Origin: a virus
Strand: one strand, 5' to 3'
Length of the DNA stretch: 64,000 nucleotides
IMG/VR virus record: IMGVR_UViG_3300018933_000001
Span: 82,538-146,537 of that record
Shown here: positions 42,286 through 53,000 of the stretch, piece after piece
How positions within the stretch are numbered: the stretch's first letter is position 1
How the letters are laid out: the number at the start of each line of letters is the position of its first letter
The notes under the pieces: model-generated
What the model saw: the letters and a program-made list of their open reading frames with translations, nothing else
What the model was told of the DNA's origin: nothing
Database searches by the model: none
Program-made: the position numbers and the translations under genes

Positions 42286-42516
42286 ATGACTGAGGAAAGT
42301 AAGATTGAATGGTTGATACATGATTACCTAACTGAATTCTACAAAGGTTCTACTTATACTCAGTTAATAGCAAATAGTATGAGTAACGGAACTCATAACC
42401 CTAAAGAGCTAATAGAAAGAATAAAGATGATGCAAAAACACGTAGGTGCATTGTATGGGATTACTAATGCTATTTACTTTAGTGTATTAGAACAGATAGA
42501 GGGAACTAATGAGTGA
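42286..42516 (+). CDS. Small helical protein, 76 aa
   Basis: First of six closely packed plus-strand genes. 'GGAGAAG' lies before the ATG. The product is helical ('IEWLIHDYLTEFYKGSTY'). Not recognised. Confidence 0.6.
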   Translation: MTEESKIEWLIHDYLTEFYKGSTYTQLIANSMSNGTHNPKELIERIKMMQKHVGALYGITNAIYFSVLEQIEGTNE

Positions 42517-42661
42517 TAAAGAAACCTGTCTAGAACTACTAAAGGTTATCGAGCAAAATTATTATGACTCCCTACCTTATTTCTATAAAAACCTGTATCA
42601 AATATTGTTAGATTTTATATACCAGTTTGAAAATAGTATTCTACAAGAAGATGAATTATGA
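42509..42661 (+). CDS. Small helical protein, 50 aa
   Basis: Overlaps the previous gene by 8 bases and the next by ATGA. The product begins 'MSDKETCLELLKVIEQNYYD' and ends 'FENSILQEDEL'. The consistent overlaps on both sides support a real gene. Confidence 0.6.
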   Translation: MSDKETCLELLKVIEQNYYDSLPYFYKNLYQILLDFIYQFENSILQEDEL

Positions 42662-42879
42662 CCTCTAATGAACAACAACTAGAAGAACTAAACAAAGACT
42701 GTCTTAGGTATCAGCAAGATTTAGATGACCTACATTTATCAATAGAAGCAAATAAAGCTACTAACACAACAATAGATAAAAAATTAACCAAGATACAAAG
42801 AAAACTAGATGATTCATATAACAAGATACTGAATCTACAAGAAAAAATTGCATTAGAACTCAAAGCTAGGAGGTTATGA
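42658..42879 (+). CDS. Coiled-coil protein, 73 aa
   Basis: Continuous heptad pattern ('QQLEELNKDCLRYQQDLDDL', 'LTKIQRKLDDSYNKILNLQ'). ATGA overlaps at both ends. Could be an assembly adaptor; no family is recognised. Confidence 0.6.
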   Translation: MTSNEQQLEELNKDCLRYQQDLDDLHLSIEANKATNTTIDKKLTKIQRKLDDSYNKILNLQEKIALELKARRL

Positions 42880-43064
42880 AGAAGCTAGACTTTCTATATT
42901 CAAAACTATATAAACAGATAACTCCTCAACAAGCAGAGAAGATAAATGACGTTCATACCTTATTATGGGAATTACTCAACTTCCATCCAGAAGCAAGAAA
43001 TGAAGTAGTTACTTGTATAATATCTTTAAAAGCTAAGTACAACCAGTTAAAGAAATATGACTAG
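42876..43064 (+). CDS. Small helical protein, 62 aa
   Basis: The ATG overlaps the preceding stop, with GGAGG a few bases upstream. The product has 'LLWELLNFHPEARNEVVTCI', similar in layout to the C-terminus at 11287 ('YYPEALPEVIKLL'). Not recognised. Confidence 0.6.
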   Translation: MKKLDFLYSKLYKQITPQQAEKINDVHTLLWELLNFHPEARNEVVTCIISLKAKYNQLKKYD

Positions 43065-43215
43065 AGAAGAACTAGAAGACTTAAAAGATAAATGTGACAC
43101 ACTATTTAACGAGATTATGTTTGATTACGCAGATATAGCACTACCTAAACTCTATGAGATGCTGACTAAGTTGTTAAAAGCTTGTGAAAGTAAACGATTA
43201 AAGGAAGGTAAGTAA
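43057..43215 (+). CDS. Small helical protein, 52 aa
   Basis: Starts 8 bases inside the previous gene and its TAA shares a base with the next ATG. 'MTREELEDLKDKCDTLFNEI' and 'LYEMLTKLLKACESKRL' suggest a helical hairpin. Similar in size and style to its neighbours in this cluster. Confidence 0.6.
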   Translation: MTREELEDLKDKCDTLFNEIMFDYADIALPKLYEMLTKLLKACESKRLKEGK

Positions 43216-43526
43216 TGGAAAATAGACTGATAGTAAAGAAAGTTTTAGACATTGTACTAGACTATGATATTTGCTGTAATTTGTGTAATGAGATAATGGA
43301 TAACTATATAGAAGAGTGTCCTATCTGCAATCAAAAAAATATTGAACTGAAAGAATACGGTAGTTTGGAGACATACTTTACTGGAAAAAGAGATTATTGT
43401 ACTTGTTCTAACTGCAAAAGTAGATTTAAATTAGTAAGCGATGAGTGGTACTACCCTAGTTTCCCTGAACCAGTTGGAGATGAGACTGAAGTAGTTCTTA
43501 TCCCATTCGATAAGAATTCTCAGTAA
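43215..43526 (+). CDS. Small zinc-ribbon protein, 103 aa
   Basis: Cys pairs 'CCNLCNE' and 'CPICNQ' form one zinc knuckle pair, and 'CTCSNCKSRF' suggests another. Ribbons of this kind often bind nucleic acid or proteins. It is the last gene of the plus-strand cluster, and its 3' end overlaps the minus-strand gene at 43498 by 29 bases. Probably a regulator, but this is inference. Confidence 0.7.
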   Translation: MENRLIVKKVLDIVLDYDICCNLCNEIMDNYIEECPICNQKNIELKEYGSLETYFTGKRDYCTCSNCKSRFKLVSDEWYYPSFPEPVGDETEVVLIPFDKNSQ

Positions 43527-44091
43527 AAGTTAAAGTAAATCCTTCAGGGGTGAGAATAGGTCTAGTAGTAGGTTTAGTTACTTTATCTATTGTTTTCTCT
43601 CCACTCATTTGTCCCGTATATTGTAGAGGTAAGTAGATAAGTCCTTTTCGGATTGTGTAACCTATATTGTAGTTCTCAGTTTCAGGTCTTACATAGTCTA
43701 TTACTTCTACAAACTTCTTTTCTTTAATTGCATCTTTGGCTATCTTGTCTAAAGAAACCATAATGTCAGTTAATGTATAGTCAAATTGAGCTGTAAAGCC
43801 CTTTCTTATTAGTGAGTATTTAACATAAGAACCTGAACCAGTAGGAGCCATTCTAGTAGCTTCCCCTTCAATAGTTACTTGATACGCATTAGGCTCAAGA
43901 AATAAACAGATATAAGATTTACCTCTAATAGTGTAGAGAACTTCTTTACCTATATCTGTCCCAGCTAATAGATTCTTTTCATTTAAGAAACATAACTTAC
44001 GAGTAAAAGGAAAACATTTAGTTAGGTCGTCTTCTCTACCGTGTTGTCCTAATATAACAGGGTCATCTATATCAATGAATTTGTTTACCAC
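43498..44091 (-). CDS. Late protein after the tape measure, 197 aa
   Basis: Follows the tape measure with a one-base overlap, the place where siphophages often keep distal-tail or minor tail genes. Strand-rich ('SYICLFLEPNAYQVTIEG', 'NIGYTIRKGLIYLPLQY'). No specific motif is recognised; a minor tail role is likely. Confidence 0.6.
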   Translation of the reverse strand: MVNKFIDIDDPVILGQHGREDDLTKCFPFTRKLCFLNEKNLLAGTDIGKEVLYTIRGKSYICLFLEPNAYQVTIEGEATRMAPTGSGSYVKYSLIRKGFTAQFDYTLTDIMVSLDKIAKDAIKEKKFVEVIDYVRPETENYNIGYTIRKGLIYLPLQYTGQMSGEKTIDKVTKPTTRPILTPEGFTLTFTENSYRMG

Positions 44092-47000
44092 TACTTCTGT
44101 CTCCTTCTTATTTTTTCAGTTAAGTCATACAAATGCTTGTTAATATCTACTCCTACATTCTTATCCCCTCCACCAGTCACGTTAATAGGAGAAGTAATAT
44201 TTACATTACCACCTTTCTCGATATGTTCCTCAATCTTATCTATCAACTGCTCAATAGACTTTTGTAACTTATCATTATCTTTCTGTTCTTCTTTGTATCT
44301 AATATCAGCTTCTTTCTTTTTAGCTATATTGCTCTTATCTACTGATAACTTAAAGTTAGTAATAGCTTCCCTAATAGTTCTCAGTGAGTCAGGTACTATT
44401 TCTCCTTTCTTAGGCTTAGGAGGCTCAACTACTTTCTTACCTTTGAGAGTTATACCAGTAATAGAATTAGTAGCAGTAGTAACGTTTTTACCTATGTTCT
44501 TTACACTTACCTCTATTAGTTTATTAAGTGTCTTACTATTAGTATTGAAAGTCTTAATAAGTGACTGAGTATCTAATCCTAATTTCTTAGTAATAGACTT
44601 CTCTGCTTTATCAATAGATTTACTTAGGTTATATATAGAACTAGCGGTACTATCTTTCTTAGTAGTATCATTATCTCTATTAGTACCTGAACTTGTAGTA
44701 ACACCTCTACCTAACCCACCAATCCCAGGGATGTTAGTAGGTGAGATATTATTTTTGGGTTGAGTATCTGTACTTAAAGCTTTAGTTAAGTTAGTAGTAG
44801 GTATCTCCTCAATAGGTGGACGTGACCTCATTGAGTCAGTGAACTCTTTAAGTATCTTCTCTACTTGTGATTGATTAGTAGAGGTTAGGTTGTTACTTCC
44901 TATACTTCTCTCATCTAACTCTCGGAATCTTTGAGCTTTACCTCTTACTTGACTATCATCAGCAGTATTAGTAGTAGTTTGTGCAACTGCCATCTCGGCT
45001 TGTAGTCTTTGGTTTCTTTGGTTACGAGCATTGATTAATTCTTTATTCTTTTCTGATTGTTCCTCTATTTTAGATACTTCAATAGCTAACTCTTTATTTG
45101 CTTTAGCTGCTAAGATACCTTGTTCTGCTGATTCCACTGCTAATCTAGCTGCTAACTTCTCTTCATCTGTAGCGTCTTTTCTAGCGTTAGTTCTAGCTTC
45201 TTCTGCTTTAGACATTGCAAGAGCTTGCTTAGCATTAATTTCTGCAATAGTTAACTCTACTTTCTGTCTTTCTCTTACAATCTTATTCTTAGCTTTTTCT
45301 AGATTAAAACTCTCATTCTCCATTTTCTGTTGGAGTTCTAAATAAGTTAGTTTGTCTTGAGCTTGTTCTCTAGCTAACTTATCTTTAGTCAAATCAGATT
45401 TAGCCATTGACTGTTCGATTCCGTAAAGAGTATCAATAGAACTCAAAGTAGAATCCATCAATTCCTTTCTACTATTTAATAGAGAAATCTGAGTATCGTA
45501 AGCTTTAGTTAACAAATCACCAATAACTTTCTCTTTATTTGCATTAGCTTCTATTAGAGTTCCTTTCATCTTGAGTTGAGAGAGTTGTTTCTCGTAACCT
45601 GCAATGATTAGACCTTGCTTAGCTTGTTCTACATCTAAAGCACTATTCTTTTGAGCTAAATCTTGCTGTTGTCTAACTACTTTAAGTTGGTTGCTACTAA
45701 TCTCAGCTTGGTTAGATATCTGAGTATTAATAAGGTCTTCACTTTTACCTAAAACACCATATTGGTCATTAATAGAATCAAGTTGTAACTGTAAAGCTTC
45801 TATTGCTGCTGAGTCTAACTTGTTTAGTTTAGCTTTTCTCAGTTCTGCTTCTGTTTGCAATCTACTTCTATCAAGTTCTAACTTATTAAGATTAATTTGA
45901 ATCTTTTCTCTTTCTAAAGCAGCTTCATTAATTAAGGCGTTATTTTTGATAGAGTTAATTTCTAGTTCTTGACTTTCTAACAGAGCTTTCTGTTTCATCT
46001 CTGCTATTTGAACGTCAATTTTAGCTCTTTTCTCAACATCTCCAGTTGACCTTTTAGTTAGTTCCAACAAACCAACTTGATAGTCTGAAGTAGCTTTAAT
46101 AACAGAGCTTCTAGAATCTTCAAGTTTAATTTGTTCTTGAAGTTCTTTACTAAGAGCATCGCTAGAATTTAACTGCCTAGTAACAGATTGTTTCTGAGCT
46201 TCTATTGAGTTGTTTTGAGTTTTAGTAATCCTATCAATATCTCGAATAGCTTTGTCAACTACTGTCTTCTGATAATCTACTTGAAGCTGAGATAGATTCT
46301 TCAGTATCTCTAAATATTCCTTACTTCCTTTTTGGTAAAACTTAAGTTGTTTAGTAAAAGATTCTTGCTGCAACAGATTAACTTTCTGTGATGACACAGT
46401 TAATTTGTCTTCAAAAGCTTCTCTACGAAGGTTTCCGCTGAGCAGTTTCTTTTCTAACTCAATATTTGTAATATCAATCTTAACTTTCTTGAAATCTAGA
46501 GAGTTTTGAATTAAGTTCTTCTCCTTATCTAAAGTCTGTTTTCTAAGATTATTTAGTTCTCTTTGTAAGTTAGCTTCAAGAACAAGTCTCTCTTTACTAC
46601 CTTCTTTATAAAGAGACATTTGCTTTTTAATAGATTCTATAGTAAGTTGAGTTTGCTTTATTTTACTTTCTTCTACTATTTTGAGTTCTTGTTCAGTAGC
46701 ACCATTAATTAAGCTAGCTTCTTTAAGAGCTACTTGTTTATCTAATTTATTTCTTGCATCTTCAAGTTGAGATTCTAGCTTTTCTTTTTTATTACCAAAC
46801 TCAATCTTTTGCAATTTAGTTATTTCTTGAGTTAGTTGAGCTTCTAAAGCTAATCTTTCTTTGCTTCCTAACTTGTAAGTGGCTAATTGTTTTTGGATAG
46901 ATTGAATTACGATTTGAGTTTCTTTTACTTTGATTTCACGAATCTTTTCTAAGTCTTTCTCAAAGGTTCCTCCAATAGTAGAACGTTCCAGTAAAGATGA

Positions 47001-50000
47001 GATTTTACTAATCTTAGTTTTCTCTAAAGAGATTTCTTCATCTATTAGGTCTCTCTTGTTAGCTACTCTTTGTTTATCTAACTTAAGTAGTTCTTCTCTC
47101 AACGCTCTTTCTAAATCTTTACGTTCTTTACTTCCTGCTTTAGTAAGATTAATTTGTTGTTTGATTCCCTCAATAGTTATTTGTATTTCTTCTTCTTTAG
47201 ATGCACGAACTTTCTTAGAATCTTCAGTGGAAGTTCCAAGTACCATTAATTTTTCTAGTTGAAGCTGACTGTCTTTAAAAGCTTTCTTTTTGTCGTCTAG
47301 CTGACTTTGAAGTCTTGACTTCTGATTTTCGTATACTTGTTTGTCTAACTGCAAAGTTGCTCTGGCTATTTCTTGTTCTAAAGCAATTCTTTCTTTACTA
47401 CCTGCTTGATATAACTTACTTCTTTCTGTAAGACTTTCAATAGTAGAACTAATTTCTTCTTCTTTTAACTTTCTGCTAGCCTCAATATCTTCATCAGTAG
47501 AACCTCTAATAGAATTCTTCTCTAACTCAGTTTGTTTAGATTCTAAGAGTTTCTTTCTATCTTCTAAAGATTGTTCTAGTCTATCTCTATCTTGTTTATT
47601 TTCAGTTTCGCTTAAAGATATTTGTGCTTCAGATAGCTGTTTCTGAATTTCTAAGAACTTTTCACTTCCTTCTTTTTCCAAGCCAAGTCTAGCTTCTAAC
47701 GATTTAATGTTAAGAGCAATCTTATCTTTCTCTAATTTTCTAGTTGCTTCTATCTCATCTTTGCTAGAACCATCAATAGCATTTTTACGAGCTTCTAATT
47801 CTCTTTTACCTAAATCGTTAGTTTGTAGCTTAAATTGTTCTTCTATTCTCTTTCTATTAATTTCTAAGATATTTAAGTTAAAGTCTTTCTCATCAGACTC
47901 CATAGATTTACGAATAGCTTTGATAGCTTTAGCATTTTTAACCTCGTCTTTTAATAGTTCAGTCAACATTTTCTGTTTTTCTGCTAGTTGAATATCGTAA
48001 AGTGTTCTAGAATCTTTTAGTTCTTCTTCTATATATTGACGACGAGTAATATTTCCTAACTCTAAATCTTTCTTTAGATTGTCAAACCTTTCTTTACTTT
48101 GAGCTTTAGCAATTTCAACAGGATTAGTAGACTTTTGACTTGAGAGATTAAGTTCGAGAGATTCTAATTCAGCTTTAGCTTTAACTACTTGAGGAGCAGA
48201 TTCTTTATAAAGTGTCAACAATCTAGCTAACTCAATCTTTTTATTCTTAATATTTTCTTCAGAAGTCTGAATATTGAGTTTGTTGATTTGCTCAATATAA
48301 TCAGTTTCTAGTAAAAATCCATATTTCTTCTGTTGTTCAAGAGCAGAAGTTTCCATCCCAATATAGCTAATTCGTTGTTCAGAAGCAGCTTTTTCATAAC
48401 CAATAAGAGTTTCAGTAAGGTCTTTATAAGCAGCCGGAGTGACTTTCCCCTTCATCTGGTTGTAGACATTCTCAAACTTCTTGGCAACTTCTTCGCTTGT
48501 AGCTTCTCCACTTTCTGCTACTGCATTGAGAGATTCTACAAATCCACCTAGATTAGCCTCAAATTTATTAAAATCTATTGAGTCTGCTGTAAGAGCTTTT
48601 TCAGTTTCTACTCCTATTTCTTTAAGAGCTGTTAGAATCTGGTCTTTATTCTTACCCGTAATAGCAGTTTTTAATTTCTCTAGTTGTTCAGATTTAATCT
48701 CGCTTTCTACTTGACCCAACTCTTTTAATCCCTCAGTAAGGTCTAATGTTCCATTTAAAGCCTCTTTAGTGAACTTTTCAGTAGAAGACGTAACATAAGT
48801 ATTAAGACCCTTAGAAGATGATTCTAAAGCGTTTAGGAAAGACTGTAAATCTGTTTCTGCTAACCTAAGAGATTTCTTAAGAGAAGTAGAGAACTGAGTA
48901 GCCCCAACATCGTCTTTCGTAGTAGATAGAAACTGTCTCTTCTTCTCTTGATACTTGTCTGATAAAACGCTAAAGTCAGCTAAATCTTTTTCTAAGTCTT
49001 TTAAGTTTATTAATTTGATTTGACCTTCAGATTCTTCATAGCTCTTACGCATTTTATTAGCAAGAACAGATAAGTCTTTAGGTATCTCTACTCCTGCCTC
49101 AGTTAACGCATCTCTAGTTTCTTTAAGACCTAAAACTTGTTCTAAAGAGTATTTCTTACCATCTATTTCTTTACCTTGAAGAACTGTTTCGATAGATTTA
49201 AGAACTGTATCTGGTAGTTTAGAAAGAACTTTACCATCTTGGTCTACTTTATAGATTTCTCCACCAAGACCTTTCAAAGTAGCTTTTACACTTAAACTAC
49301 CATCTTTAAGGTCAGATAAGAACTGTTTGGATTTAGTAGCAGAATCTTTAATAGAAGAAGAGTAAATGTCTAACCCTTCTGAAATATTAGTGTTAAGAGC
49401 AGTTTGAGAAGAGTTAACTTGTCCTTGAAGAGTTTTGATTTCTTCTAATGATACTTGTGCGTTGCTAAACTTATTTTCTCTGTCTAGTAGAAGATTACGA
49501 GCTTCATAATATTTAAGTTGGTCTTCAAATTGTTTCTTACTTACTTCTATTATTTTTTCTCTTCTTGAGATTTCAGATTCTAGTAAAGCAATTTGTTGTT
49601 TATCTCTATCGGTTAATTTATCACCTTTACCTTTTAGTTCTTCTAACGCTTTCTTTTGAATATCTGTCATTGACTGGAACGATTCAATTCTAGTGGTATT
49701 AGCAGCTTTCTCTCGCTCTAAATCCTCACCAGTCAAAATCATTCTGGCTTTAATCTTTTGGTTAGAAGTTTCAGTTAATAGATTGCCATTAGCTAATTCT
49801 TTATTTTGTCCTCTAAGAGCTAACTCATAAGTCTGAATAAAGTCAGATACTTGAGACATTTTAGCGGTTCTCTTAATGAACTCTCCATCTGAAAAACTGT
49901 TCCAGATTGTAGGTAAAAGTTTTGTAAGTGTTCCTCCAATATCTACAAAATTTAAAAGAGCTTTACCTGCATCTTTAATACTATTTCCAATAGAATCCCA

Positions 50001-53000
50001 TAATGTAGGTTCAAGACTAGCTTGTAGTTTAGAAGCTGCTTCTAGTCTATCACTAAATTTATTAAGTCCTTGGACGCTATTATCGAAAGAAATATTAGCT
50101 CTGTCGAATTTAGTAGCTGACTCTTCTAAAGTAATATTAAACTCTCTATAAGTTTCATCTAACTTTCTAGATTCAGATTCTACTTGGATTAATTTAGCTA
50201 GCAACATTCCTGCACCAGCAATTAGCAATCCAATACCTGTAGATATAAATGCAGCTTTAATAGATTCTGCTGATAATCCCGCAGCGTTAGCGATAGATGC
50301 AAATTTAGTTTTAGCACTATCAGCCATACTAGAAAAACTTCTAGCAGCTACAGTTCCTACTTGACCTAAATTACTTCTTAAATCTATAGCAGTATTTCTT
50401 AAATTGACTTGTGCATCGTTAAAAGCTTTTGTAGGGTTTTTAAGAGCATTTAACCCTCTACCAATACCTTCATAACTAGATATTAAACCTCTATTAAAAG
50501 CTGTATTTTTAAAAGCAACTGTTCCTGACCTAGTTCTTAACTCAATAAGAGAGCCTTCTGCTAGTCCTTGCTCTCTAGTTAAATCTCTAAGTTTAGTATT
50601 AGCTTCTTTCTCTGCTTTGTTAGCGTCTTTCCTAGCTTGTTGGTTTGTTACTTTAGCTTTTTGAACAGCTATTTGTTGACTAGCTTCTTCTTCTTGGAGA
50701 GCTATTACTTTTTTTAACTGTTCTTGATATTCTGCACTATCCTTATTACGGATTTTATCTAAATTAGCTTGTTCTTTTCTTAAATTGTTTTGTACTTGAT
50801 AAAGACGTTCTTGTTGACCTTTAAATGCAATATCTACTCTGTCCGCTGTAGCTTTCTTAGTATTTAAATCCTGTTGAAGAATAGCTAAATCTGTAGTAGC
50901 CTTAGTTACTCTATTGAGTCTCTCAGTTTGGTTAGTTTTAGCTGCTTCTAACTTTTCTGCTTCTTTTATTACTGCGTTATTAGCTTCTTGAAGTTTTTGT
51001 TTCTGTGTTAGTAGAACTAATTCTTCTTGGTCAATTTTAGAAGTTAAGTTTTTACTAGCATCTTTCAGAGAAGATTTTTCTCTATCTATTAGAGGATTTC
51101 TATTTTTCTGCTTCTCTTTTTCTTTTTCTAAAGTTTCTAGTTCTTTTAAACGTAAGGCAGCTAAATCTTCAAAGTCTTTCTCAGTTTTTTGACTTTTACT
51201 TTTAATAGCTTCTTTCTGTTTTTCTAAATCTTCTAGTTGTTTAAGTGTAGTTTTAGAGTACGTATCTTGTAACCTAATTTTTTCTTGATTAATTTGTTCT
51301 AATTGACGCTTTTCTTTTTCTCCAATATCCTTCTGTCTTATTAGAGCTTCTTGTGCATTTAGTTCTTGTAGTTTTTGATATCTAACAATATTCTCCTTAT
51401 CATCTTCTAAGCGAGTATCTATATCAGATTTAAGATTTTTAGTATTAAATATTTTACCTTCAGTCTCTGTAACTTGAGTTTGAATATCACTACTTTTAGA
51501 TTTCTTCTTATTCAGAGATTCTTCTACGTTACTAACTCTTTCTTGACCTTTAATAATAGATGTGTCACGAGCAACAATTGCGTCTATCTCTTTTTGAACA
51601 GCAGATATTGATGTAGCTCTTTCTGTGCTAGTCTTACCAATTGAGTTTACTAGCTCTTTTTCTAAAGTAGTAGAATTAGCAATTGCTTTATTAATCCTGT
51701 CTTGGCTGAGTAATCTTTGTTGGTCTATCCCTAATACTTGTTTTCCAATAGCTACTAAACCTTGATTGGAAGTATAAAGGTCTTTAATTACTCCTGCTTC
51801 TTTTCTTAAGTCTTTAAACCCGTTAGTAAGTCCTCCGAGAACTAAGCCAAAAGCTCTGAAGCTGAGTAAAGTACCTACAATACTGAGAAAGGTTTTGCTA
51901 ATAGCCCCAAGAACACCAGTAATTTTATTTAACGTATCAAAGAATGCTACTGACTTTTCTGCTATCTGGATAAGAGGTTCTTTAAAAGTAACTAATAATT
52001 CCTTATAAGTCTCTACTGAAGATATTCCTTCTTCACTTCTTTTTTGGAAAGCTTTCCCAAACGCAATCATTATCTCATCGTAAGAGTTAGTGATTTGTTC
52101 CATTTTGGCTTGAGAGGATTTAGTAGCACCGTCAAAAGCTTCTGTTAAATTTTCAGATGTTACTTGACTAATATCTTCAATAGATTTCTTAGCAAGCTTA
52201 CCGTTTTGAGCTAATACTTTCATTGCAAAGTTAAAAGCATTAGTTTCGTTATACACTTCTTTAATCTTTTCGGTGTTATAACCGACTGCTTCTGCAAAAT
52301 CTACTATTCCTTGAACTACTCCTTTTCTGCCAAAGTATTCTTGATTAAGGGTAATTGCTTTACCTTGTGCATCTACTAAACCTTCCAAAGCTTTCATTGC
52401 TTCAGGAGTTTTACCAATAGTATTTCTAGCAAAAGCTTGCATCTCAGTAGAAATATCAGTAACTTTTCCACCTAACTTAGTAAACGCAACTACTAAACCT
52501 TGAGTCTCGTTAACTAGGTCTTTAGTACCAATACCTGCATTTTTAAGAGAAGAGTACATATCACTGATATACTCAGTCATATCCCCTACAGTAGTAAGAC
52601 CGAGTTGTTCAGTAGCCAACCATTTAGCAGTTACTTCTTCTAATTCTGCAATATCCTTAGTTTCGAGAATACCTGCACCTTTACCAATAGCTCCACCGAT
52701 TTGGAATAAGTCACTTCCCGGAGCAGCTTTATTAGCTTTAATTGCAAGGTTAACTACATCTTGGTTTTGTTGAAATTCTGTAAAGCCAGCACTAGCAGCT
52801 TGATAGGCAGCATTCAAAGCAGTGAGAGAACTAACACTATTTTTTAGATTCTTCTCTAAACCATTTTGTAGTGCATCCCCATATTCAGATAATCTTTCTT
52901 GAGATAATCCAAATACAATATTGACTTCATTTAGTTTTTGTTCAAAGGTATTATAAGCAAGGGTAGACTTAGTAGTAAATTGCTCTATTGCTTCTGTATT

